From the NCBI GenBank assembly GCA_964651825.1, contig CAZYWK010000097.1, positions 1 through 13,541 on the forward strand: a stretch of DNA of 13,541 nucleotides, in the 5' to 3' direction. The notes beneath the pieces are model-generated. The model was not told the origin of the DNA. It saw nothing but the letters and a program-made list of their open reading frames with translations, and did not search any database. Position numbers and translations under genes: made by a program. The DNA comes from Sva-07 sp964651825. GTDB taxonomy: Bacteria > Actinomycetota > Acidimicrobiia > Acidimicrobiales > Ilumatobacteraceae. Below are positions 6,207 to 12,342 of the stretch, piece by piece. Position 1 is the stretch's first letter. Each line of letters starts with the position of its first letter.

Positions 6207-7139
6207 GTGAAGATCGCGATCGTGGGGACGGGCTCGATGGGGTCGGTGTACGCCGGGCTCCTGGGGCGGGCGAGCAGGCGCACCGGCGACGAGGTGTGGG
6301 CGATCGACACGTGGACCGACCACGTCGACGCCATTGCCCGGGAGGGCCTACACGTGTCGGGCGCGAGCGGCGAGTACACCGTCACCGACCTGCGCGTCGG
6401 CCGCTCCCCCGCCGACGTCGGGCCGTGCGACCTGTGGGTGATCGGCACAAAGGCGGCCGATGTCGAGGCGGTCGCGGCGGAGATCGCGCCGCTGCTGCGC
6501 CCCGACGACGTGCTGATGGCCTTCCAGAACGGCCTCGGTGCGGGCGCGCGCGTCGCTCGCCAGGTGCCCGACCGCCACGTCCTGATCGGCATCGCCGAGG
6601 GGTTCGGCTCGGAGGTCACCGCGCCCGGCCACGTTCATCATCACGGGATGCGGCTGATCCGCATCGGCGAGATGCACGGCGGGTTGTCGGAGCGGGTGCA
6701 CCAGATCGAGCGGACGTGGCGCGACGCGGGCTTCAACGTGAAGGCGTTCGCCGACATCGACCTGATGGTGTGGGAGAAGTTCCTGTGCAACGTCGCCCTC
6801 AGCGCGCCGACCGCGGCATTCGACCTCACGGTCGGCGAACTGATGGCCAACACCGAAGCCTGGGCGGTGGCGATCGGTTGCATGCTCGAGGCCTGGCGCT
6901 GCGGTCAGGCGCAGGGCGTGCAGTTCGGCTTCGACGACCCGGTCCGCTACGTGACCGAGTTCGCGGCGACGATCCCCGACGCCAGCCCGTCGATGCGCCT
7001 CGACCAGCTCGCCCACCGCCGGTCCGAGGTCGACGTGATCAACGGCGCCGTCGTCACCCTCAGCCGCCAGCTCGGCTTCACCGCGCCGTACAACGAGACG
7101 CTGTGCGCGATCCTGCGCGAGCGCGAGTCACGCTTCTGA
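6207..7139 (+). CDS. Ketopantoate reductase-family (PanE/ApbA) NADP-dependent oxidoreductase
   Basis: The 310-residue protein has an N-terminal Rossmann domain with GTGSMG (7-12), the QNGLG loop (107-111) and a C-terminal helical domain. Key family residues are present: K191 in VWEKFLCN, S261, and E273 in PSMRLDQLAHRRSEVDVING. The 12-residue Ser-Glu spacing matches E. coli PanE (S244/E256). The family reduces 2-oxo acids such as ketopantoate, but many paralogues in catabolic clusters act on other substrates. Its sharing of an operator sequence with the Rieske operon suggests a catabolic role rather than pantothenate synthesis. The GTG at 6207 places the Rossmann strand at residue 2 and has a leaderless -10 box. 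An upstream in-frame ATG at 6105 would run through the operator and is rejected. Confidence 0.87.
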   Translation: MKIAIVGTGSMGSVYAGLLGRASRRTGDEVWAIDTWTDHVDAIAREGLHVSGASGEYTVTDLRVGRSPADVGPCDLWVIGTKAADVEAVAAEIAPLLRPDDVLMAFQNGLGAGARVARQVPDRHVLIGIAEGFGSEVTAPGHVHHHGMRLIRIGEMHGGLSERVHQIERTWRDAGFNVKAFADIDLMVWEKFLCNVALSAPTAAFDLTVGELMANTEAWAVAIGCMLEAWRCGQAQGVQFGFDDPVRYVTEFAATIPDASPSMRLDQLAHRRSEVDVINGAVVTLSRQLGFTAPYNETLCAILRERESRF

Positions 7140-7235
7140 CGCGTCAACGTCCCGTGACGCGTCGTACACGATGCGACGGTCGGAGCCGGTCACCTCGGGC
7201 ACCGGGATGTCGCGCGCGGGCAGATGCAGCGTCAT
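7128..7235 (-). CDS. Possible 35-residue small protein, coupled to the hydrolase
   Basis: The ATG at 7233-7235 overlaps the TGA of the hydrolase gene (ATGA), and the frame runs 35 codons to a TGA at 7128-7130. The peptide begins MTLHLPARDIPVPEVTG and ends with DASRDVDASEA. I do not recognise it. It has no Shine-Dalgarno of its own, overlaps the 3' end of the convergent PanE-like gene by 12 bp, and runs through the hairpin at 7138-7163, which explains the repeated DAS. It could be a coupled small protein, the remnant of a longer gene, or chance. Confidence 0.25.
   Translation of the reverse strand: MTLHLPARDIPVPEVTGSDRRIVYDASRDVDASEA
7138..7163. terminator. 9-bp perfect hairpin between convergent operons
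   Basis: GACGCGTCA (7138-7146) and TGACGCGTC (7155-7163) are perfect inverted repeats with an 8-base loop. The hairpin begins inside the stop codon of the PanE-like gene and lies 69 bp beyond the hydrolase stop. This position suits a bidirectional terminator, but no T-run follows on either strand. The inner GACGCGTC is itself a palindrome, so the site could instead be two protein-binding copies. Confidence 0.45.
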
Positions 7236-8170
7236 GACGTGGCGGCGTCGAAGACGTCGCGCAACCAGGGACCGACGGCGGCGTACACGTCCGCGGACGC
7301 GGGGAACATGAGGTTGATGAACGCATGCGGCTGTCCGGCGCAGTTCAGCACCTCGGTCGGCACGCCCGCCTCGCGAAGGCGAGCGGCATAGTCGAGGCCC
7401 TCGTCGCGCAGCCAGTCGCAACCACCGACCATCACGAACGCCGGCGGCAGGTTCGACAGGTCGTCGGCCGCCAGCGGAACGAGGTACGGGTCGCCACTTG
7501 GATCGTGATCGCCGGCGTACATGCGCCAGACGACGTCCAGGCTCTCGCCACCCAGCACCAGTCCGTCGTAGTCGGTGCGCGACGGGTACGACGCGTCCCG
7601 GTCGGCCACCGCCGGGTACAGCAGCACCTGCGCGGCCAACTTCGGGCCACCCCTATCGCGCAGCCTGAGGGCCAGCGCGGCCGACAGGTTGCCGCCGGCG
7701 CTCTCGCCGGCCAGGGCGACACGGTCCGCTGACACGCCGAAGCGATCGTCGGCATGGTCGACCACCCAACGGGTGACCGCTTCGACGTCGTCGAGCCCGG
7801 CGGGATAGGGATCCTCCGGCGCCAGCCGGTAGGCGACCGAGACGACGGCGGCACCCGAGCACGCCGCCAGCTCGCGCGCGATCGGATCCATCAGGCCCGG
7901 GCTGCCCGTGTTGTACGCGCCGCCGTGGGCGTACACGATCACACCAGTCGGCGCCTGGTCATGCTCGTAGATCCAGACGGGGACGCCAGCGATGACGTCT
8001 TCAGTCAGCTTGGCGATCTCGACGGTGATCGGAAACACCGTGGTCGACGGACGGGCAGCGGCGAGATACTCCGGCGTGTAGCCGCCGGCCGGGGGATCCA
8101 TCATCTCCCCGTTCTGTTCGAACCAGTCGACCACCCAGGGGTCGACGTCGGGGTATCCACTTGCCTTCAT
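7232..8170 (-). CDS. Alpha/beta hydrolase, hormone-sensitive-lipase (HSL) family esterase
   Basis: The 312-residue protein has all HSL-family landmarks. The oxyanion motif is HGGAY (82-86). The nucleophile elbow is GESAGGN (155-161) with S157. The acid is D252 in VGGCDWLRDEG and the base is H282 in QPHAF. YRLAPEDPYPAGLDD (114-128) is also typical. The enzyme probably hydrolyses a carboxylic ester or lactone; the natural substrate is unknown, and no signal peptide is visible. It is the last clear gene of the Rieske operon, 31 bp after the small helical protein. AGGAG stands 8 bases before the ATG at 8168-8170, giving a clear translation start. As operon partner of an oxygenase it may cleave an ester substrate or a ring-cleavage lactone (inference). 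Confidence 0.9.
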   Translation of the reverse strand: MKASGYPDVDPWVVDWFEQNGEMMDPPAGGYTPEYLAAARPSTTVFPITVEIAKLTEDVIAGVPVWIYEHDQAPTGVIVYAHGGAYNTGSPGLMDPIARELAACSGAAVVSVAYRLAPEDPYPAGLDDVEAVTRWVVDHADDRFGVSADRVALAGESAGGNLSAALALRLRDRGGPKLAAQVLLYPAVADRDASYPSRTDYDGLVLGGESLDVVWRMYAGDHDPSGDPYLVPLAADDLSNLPPAFVMVGGCDWLRDEGLDYAARLREAGVPTEVLNCAGQPHAFINLMFPASADVYAAVGPWLRDVFDAATS

Positions 8171-8201
8171 TCGGGTTGCTCCTGCTCTCGGCGGTGTCGG
8201 G

Positions 8202-8555
8202 TCAGACCGCCGGCTCGACGACGGCGTTGAAGAACGCCGAGCCCGAGTCGGGGATGTGGGGTTGCTTGAACACGTTGACCGAGTACGACACCAGCACCAT
8301 CGAGTACAGGAGCTGGAGCAGCCGATTCTCGTCGGCGGTCAGGTCGTTCAGGTCGCGGCCGTCGAGGTGGATCAGCGCCTCCTCGGCGCGGGCCGCGATG
8401 GCGTCGTAGAAGGCGGTGATCTCCTCGATCGTCTTCGACAGCCGCACGGCGTAGCGGGCGTCGCGTCCGGGCTGCACCCAGTCGGCCACCCACACCTCGA
8501 GCTCCTCGAAGCCGGCGGGGAGCGACGTTGCGGCCGTGTCGGCGTTGGCGGTCAC
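8202..8555 (-). CDS. Small helical protein coupled to the Rieske oxygenase, function unknown
   Basis: The 117-residue protein starts within the Rieske stop codon (ATGA overlap), so its translation is probably coupled to the oxygenase. The sequence looks all-helical and soluble. There is a Trp-rich start (LEVWVADWVQPGRDARYAVRL), a middle amphipathic stretch (FYDAIAARAEEALIHL) and an acidic DLNDLTADENRLLQLL segment. It ends in FKQPHIPDSGSAFFNAV. It does not resemble the beta subunit of Rieske dioxygenases (NTF2-like cone, about 160-180 residues). I have an impression, unverified, that similar short proteins accompany actinobacterial Rieske genes. It has no metal-binding Cys motif, so it is not a ferredoxin. 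A role as assembly or electron-transfer partner is only a guess from position. Confidence 0.75.
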   Translation of the reverse strand: MTANADTAATSLPAGFEELEVWVADWVQPGRDARYAVRLSKTIEEITAFYDAIAARAEEALIHLDGRDLNDLTADENRLLQLLYSMVLVSYSVNVFKQPHIPDSGSAFFNAVVEPAV

Positions 8556-9874
8556 GATCCGCTCCCGTTGCGCACGGTGACCGGGCGGCTGTCACGTTCG
8601 CTGCGGTAGTCGGCCACCGCGGTGTCGATCGAGTGGTGGAAGCTGCGGATCATCAGCTCCTGATCGCTCAGGTGGAACTGCGTCTGGGCGCCGGTCTTCA
8701 CCGCCGAGTGAGTGGCCTCGACGGTGTTGACGTCCTGCATCGCCACCTCGACCACGCTGTTCACGACGAGCTCCTGGGCGAGACGCTGCGTGGCGTTCTC
8801 CGGCGGCACGAAGTAGATGTCGATGTCGTAGATGTGCGAATCGACCGACTCTGGCCAGTACGTGTAGAGGATGTAGAAGTTCCGGGCCCAGATCTGCAGC
8901 GACACGTTGGGCAGGATCCAGAACTGGTCGTTGCCCCACGACTGCACCTCACCGGGGTTGAGGAACTCCGGCATCGGCCCGATGTCGGGCACGTCGTCGG
9001 GGCCGAACAGGCCGCCGCGGAACAGCTTGTAGACCCAGATCATGTCGCGGCGCGGTTCGCCCAACGAGCCGGGCTGGCGCGGGCGCAGCGGCGGCGGGCC
9101 CGGCACCGAGTTGAGGAAGTGGCGGCCGAACAGGTCGTAGTGGTACGAGTCGATCGGCGGGACGAGCTTCTCCGCCTCGCGCACGTCGGGATGGATGAAC
9201 GTCTGGTGGACGTAGGGCGGGTGGTACCACTCCTGGATCGTGTTGGCGGCCAGCTTCCAGTTGCCGTTGACGCGGGTGGAGAAGCCGTAGCGCTGGGTCA
9301 TCAGGTGGAACGGATACGCCTCGATCGCACACACCCGTTCGCCGAGGAAGTCACGCAGCGGTTCGGCGTGCTCGTCGAGGTTGATGTAGATGAACCCGCC
9401 GACCTCGTCGCAGCGGATCTTCGGCATCGCCAGCGTGGTGCGGTCGAGGTCGAAGAACTGATCCTCGTTGGTGACGTGCTGCACCTTGCCGTCGAGGCCG
9501 TACTGCCAGCCGTGGTACTTGCAGTGGAACGCCCGGCACGACCCGGCGGTCTCCTGGCTCGGGTACTCCTGCCACACCACCTTGTTGCCACGATGGGCGC
9601 ACACGTTGTGGAAGGCGTGGATCGAGCCGTCGAGATCGCGGGCGACGACGATCGACGCCAGCCCCGGCAGCTCGCGAGTGAAGTACGTGCCCGGCCGGCG
9701 CAGCCGCTCGGCGCGCCCGACGTACAGCCACCACCGCTTGAAGATCGCCTCGCGCTCGTCCGCGAAGAACTCCGGCGAGATCGCATCGTCGTAGGTGACC
9801 GGGCCCGTGCCGAGCTCCGGGTACTCCGGCGTCCACTTCCCCCGCCCAGTAGCGAGTCGTTCCTGCAGCGACAT
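8552..9874 (-). CDS. Rieske non-heme iron oxygenase, large (alpha) subunit
   Basis: The 440-residue oxygenase has an N-terminal Rieske 2Fe-2S domain and a C-terminal catalytic domain. The cluster ligands are C92/H94 in NVCAHRG and C118/H121 in CKYHGW. The spacing between the pairs is 23 residues rather than the usual 15-17, because a YPSQETAGSC-containing segment is inserted. The mononuclear iron site is E215-x2-H218-x4-H223 in IQEWYHPPYVH, with Glu in place of the Asp of naphthalene dioxygenase, a variant known in the family. It hydroxylates or demethylates an unidentified substrate. No reductase or ferredoxin gene is in the operon. AAGGGGAG (9879-9886) lies 4 bases before the ATG at 9872-9874. 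It heads the operon Rieske, small protein, hydrolase, and its promoter overlaps operator copy 2. Confidence 0.92.
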   Translation of the reverse strand: MSLQERLATGRGKWTPEYPELGTGPVTYDDAISPEFFADEREAIFKRWWLYVGRAERLRRPGTYFTRELPGLASIVVARDLDGSIHAFHNVCAHRGNKVVWQEYPSQETAGSCRAFHCKYHGWQYGLDGKVQHVTNEDQFFDLDRTTLAMPKIRCDEVGGFIYINLDEHAEPLRDFLGERVCAIEAYPFHLMTQRYGFSTRVNGNWKLAANTIQEWYHPPYVHQTFIHPDVREAEKLVPPIDSYHYDLFGRHFLNSVPGPPPLRPRQPGSLGEPRRDMIWVYKLFRGGLFGPDDVPDIGPMPEFLNPGEVQSWGNDQFWILPNVSLQIWARNFYILYTYWPESVDSHIYDIDIYFVPPENATQRLAQELVVNSVVEVAMQDVNTVEATHSAVKTGAQTQFHLSDQELMIRSFHHSIDTAVADYRSERDSRPVTVRNGSGS

Positions 9875-9878
9875 AGCA

Positions 9879-9886
9879 CTCCCCTT
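9879..9886 (-). promoter_or_regulatory. Ribosome-binding site of the Rieske gene
   Basis: AAGGGGAG on the minus strand with a short spacer (4 bases) to the ATG supports this start. Unlike most genes in the window, this message therefore has a leader, which fits the promoter placed further upstream. Confidence 0.6.
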
Positions 9887-9910
9887 CGGCCATCAACGGC
9901 GTGCCCGTGT

Positions 9911-9929
9911 TGAACACATGTTTAGCGTC
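9911..9929. promoter_or_regulatory. Operator-like motif, copy 2 (upstream of the Rieske operon)
   Basis: TGAACACATGTTTAGCGTC matches the copy at 6175-6193 at 18 of 19 bases, in the same plus-strand orientation. The core TGAACA/TGTTTA is an inverted repeat with one mismatch. It overlaps the predicted -10 of the Rieske promoter, so binding would repress that operon. It differs entirely from the TetR-gene palindrome at 9996-10021, so a different regulator is implied. Confidence 0.65.
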
Positions 9930-9948
9930 CCGCGGGCCTCGTGGTCAA
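9919..9948 (-). promoter_or_regulatory. Predicted promoter of the Rieske operon
   Basis: On the minus strand TTGACC (9943-9948) is a good -35 match (5 of 6). TAAACA (9919-9924), 18 bases further, is a modest -10 that lies within the operator-like motif. Transcription would start around 9911-9913, leaving a leader of nearly 40 bases that carries the ribosome-binding site. Confidence 0.45.
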
Positions 9949-9995
9949 GGCGATGGCGATGTCGAGTCAATGGTGCACGACTTCTACATCGCCCT

Positions 9996-10021
9996 AACGA
10001 GTGAGTGTGTGCTCACTCGTT
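9996..10021. promoter_or_regulatory. Perfect 10-bp inverted repeat, probable TetR operator
   Basis: AACGAGTGAG and CTCACTCGTT are exact reverse complements separated by TGTGTG. The palindrome lies directly upstream of the TetR gene -10 box, so it would cover the -35 and spacer region and allow autoregulation of the TetR-ABC operon. It is long and symmetric, as expected for a TetR-family site. It is about 50 bp beyond the Rieske -35, so an effect on that operon is less likely. Confidence 0.8.
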
Positions 10022-10025
10022 GGTG

Positions 10026-10031
10026 TATCGT
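10026..10031 (+). promoter_or_regulatory. -10 box, leaderless promoter of the TetR-ABC operon
   Basis: TATCGT fits TANNNT and ends 8 bases before the ATG at 10040. No Shine-Dalgarno is present. The box begins 4 bases after the palindrome, so repressor and polymerase would compete. Confidence 0.5.
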
Positions 10032-10039
10032 CCCCGGCC

Positions 10040-10609
10040 ATGTCGACGTCTGCGGGCCGGTCGGGCCGGGCCGCTCCCCTGCCACCAGCCGAACGCCGCC
10101 AGGCGATCATTGCCGCGGTCCTGCCGCTGCTCGTCGAGCGAGGGTCGTCGGCCACGAGCAAGGAGCTGGCGCTTGCCGCGGGCGTGGCCGAGGGCACGAT
10201 CTGGAAGGCGTTCACCGACAAGGACGATCTGCTCGCCGCCGCGCTCGACCGGGCGACCGACCCGCGGGCGACCGAGGAGGCGCTCCGTGCGATCGACCCG
10301 TCGCTTCCATTCGACCAGCGGCTCGTCAAGGCGGCCGACATCATCCAGCGCCGGATGGTCGACATCTGGAGCTTGTTCACCCAGATCGGCACCGCCGGCG
10401 TGCCCGACGATCGCCGCCAACTCCCCGACAGTGACGCCACGATCGAGCTGTTCGCCGCCGATCCCGCGGCGATCCGTCTCGCGCCCCGCGATGCGGCGCG
10501 CCAGTTCCGCGCCCTGATCCTCGCGTTCAGTCACCCGGTGCTGATGAGCCCGCCGCCGTCGCCGGCCGAGCTCGTCGAGCTCTTCCTCCACGGCGTGGTC
10601 ACCCGGTGA
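10040..10609 (+). CDS. TetR-family transcriptional repressor
   Basis: The 189-residue protein has the usual N-terminal TetR DNA-binding domain. A first helix (RRQAIIAAVLPLLVERG) is followed by the helix-turn-helix (TSKELALAAGVAEGTIWKAF, 39-58) and KDDLLAAAL. The ligand-binding region (about 75-189) is variable, as expected. It overlaps the first ABC gene by GTGA, so the three genes form one operon. It is therefore probably a local repressor of the exporter that is released by an exported compound. The ATG at 10040 is chosen over a GTG at 10001, because the latter lies inside the palindrome and upstream of the -10 box, and adds no conserved sequence. Confidence 0.9.
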   Translation: MSTSAGRSGRAAPLPPAERRQAIIAAVLPLLVERGSSATSKELALAAGVAEGTIWKAFTDKDDLLAAALDRATDPRATEEALRAIDPSLPFDQRLVKAADIIQRRMVDIWSLFTQIGTAGVPDDRRQLPDSDATIELFAADPAAIRLAPRDAARQFRALILAFSHPVLMSPPPSPAELVELFLHGVVTR

Positions 10610-12342
10610 GGCTCCGCCAGCTCCTGCGCACCTACACCGCGCCGCACCGCTCGGTGATCGCGTTCCTCGTGCTGTTCCAGGCGCTCCAGACCACGGCCAA
10701 CCTGCTGCTGCCGACCATCTCGGCGCGGCTGATCGACGACGGCGTGCTGGTCGGCGACCGTGCCGTGATCTGGCGTCTCGGTGGCGTGATGGTGGTCGTG
10801 TCGCTGTTCCAGGTGGCCTTCGCGATCGCCGCAATGTGGTTCGGCGCCAACGCGGCGATCGGCTTCGGCCGCGACGTGCGCCGCGACCTGTTCCGCCGGG
10901 TCACCACGTTCTCGGGGCGGGAGATCGGCCACTTCGGCGCCCCGTCGCTCACGACGCGCATCACCAACGACGTCCAGCAGGTGCAACTCCTGCTCGTGAT
11001 GGTGGCGACGATGATGATCGCAGCACCGCTGACGATGGTGATCGGCACGATCCTCGCCATCCGCGAGGACGCGGCTCTGTCGCTGCTGCTCATCGTCGCG
11101 ATCCCGATCGAGGTGCTGGTGCTGGGCTCGATCGTGGCCCGCATGGCACCCGCGTTCCAGCAGATGCAGGGCCGCATCGATCGAGTGAACACGGTGTTGC
11201 GCGAGCAGATCACCGGGGTGCGGGTGGTGCGGGCGTTCACCCGCGAGCCCGAGGAGAGCCGTCGCTTCGGCGAGGCCAACGACGAGCTCACCGCCACCTC
11301 GATGCGCGCCGCGCGGCTGATGGCAGCGACGTTCCCGACGGTGACGCTGATCGTCAACCTGGCGAGCGTCGCCGTGCTCTGGGTAGGTGCAGACCGCGTC
11401 GGCGCGGGCTCCACGCAAGTCGGCTCGCTGATCGCGTTCCTCACCTACCTCGTGCAGATCCTGAGCGCGGTGATGCTCGCCACGTTCATGATCTCGATGA
11501 TCCCGCGCGCCGCGATCTCGGCCGACCGGATCGGCGAGGTGCTCGACACCGACGCGTCGGTGAAGCCCAGCCCGGCACCCGTTGCCGACTTCGTCGCGCC
11601 GGGCACGGTCGAGTTCCGCACTGCGGGGTTCCGCTACCCCGGCGCCGAACATCCCGTGCTCGACGACGTGTCGTTCCGCGTCGGGCCCGGCGAGACGACG
11701 GCGATCATCGGCTCGACGGGCGCCGGCAAGAGCACGCTCATCTCGCTCGCCGCCCGGCTGATCGACGCCACCGAAGGCTCGGTCCTCGTGGGCGGCGTCG
11801 ACGTGCGCGACCTCGCGTCGGCCACGTTGTGGGGTTCGCTCGGCTACGTCCCCCAGCGCGCGTACCTGTTCGGCGGCACGGTGGCGACGAATCTGCGCAT
11901 GGGGCGGCCGAACGCGACCGACGACGAGCTGTGGGACGCGTTGGAGGTCGCTCAGGCGGCCGGGTTCGTCCAGTCGATGCCCGACGGCCTCGACAGCCGC
12001 GTGACCCAGAGCGGCAACAACCTGTCGGGCGGGCAGCGCCAGCGGCTGTCGATCGCGCGGGCGCTCGTCGCCAAGCCCGACGTGTACCTGTTCGACGACT
12101 CGTTCTCCGCGCTCGACCTCGCCACCGAGGCGCGGTTGCGCGCCGCGCTGCAACCGCTCACCCGTCACGCCGCGACGCTCGTGGTGGCCCAGCGGGTGTC
12201 GACCATCGAACACGCCGACCAGATCCTGGTGCTCGACGACGGCCAACTCGTCGGCAAGGGCCGCCACGACGAGCTGCTCACGACGTGTCCGACGTATCAG
12301 GAGATCGTCGCCTCGCAGCGCACCGAGGACGCAGCGGCATGA
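10606..12342 (+). CDS. ABC exporter half-transporter with degenerate ATPase site
   Basis: The 578-residue half-transporter has a six-helix transmembrane domain (about 15-300) followed by a nucleotide-binding domain (about 335-578). Walker A is GSTGAGKST (369-377, K375), the Q-loop is in GYVPQRAYLF, and the signature LSGGQ (473-477) is intact. Walker B ends LFDD (495-498), with D498 where the catalytic Glu should be. The H-loop reads VVAQRVST, with Q529 in place of His. These two changes mark the catalytically degenerate half of heterodimeric exporters such as TM287/288 or BmrCD. The partner is the next gene, overlapping by ATGA. The GTG start overlaps the TetR stop. It is likely to export drugs or lipophilic compounds from the inner membrane; the cargo is unknown. 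Confidence 0.93.
   Translation: MRLRQLLRTYTAPHRSVIAFLVLFQALQTTANLLLPTISARLIDDGVLVGDRAVIWRLGGVMVVVSLFQVAFAIAAMWFGANAAIGFGRDVRRDLFRRVTTFSGREIGHFGAPSLTTRITNDVQQVQLLLVMVATMMIAAPLTMVIGTILAIREDAALSLLLIVAIPIEVLVLGSIVARMAPAFQQMQGRIDRVNTVLREQITGVRVVRAFTREPEESRRFGEANDELTATSMRAARLMAATFPTVTLIVNLASVAVLWVGADRVGAGSTQVGSLIAFLTYLVQILSAVMLATFMISMIPRAAISADRIGEVLDTDASVKPSPAPVADFVAPGTVEFRTAGFRYPGAEHPVLDDVSFRVGPGETTAIIGSTGAGKSTLISLAARLIDATEGSVLVGGVDVRDLASATLWGSLGYVPQRAYLFGGTVATNLRMGRPNATDDELWDALEVAQAAGFVQSMPDGLDSRVTQSGNNLSGGQRQRLSIARALVAKPDVYLFDDSFSALDLATEARLRAALQPLTRHAATLVVAQRVSTIEHADQILVLDDGQLVGKGRHDELLTTCPTYQEIVASQRTEDAAA

Noticed and set aside
8528..9913. 461-codon plus-strand frame antisense to the Rieske gene
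   Set aside because: It is a shadow of the Rieske gene, whose cluster and iron ligands are intact on the minus strand.
10001..10039. GTG start of the TetR gene at 10001
   Set aside because: It lies within the perfect palindrome and upstream of the predicted -10 box. The extra 13 residues have no TetR features.
10531..12267. 578-codon minus-strand frame opposite the ABC gene
   Set aside because: It is His/Arg/Asp-rich with no domain. Its equal length to the ABC protein is a coincidence of overlapping open frames.
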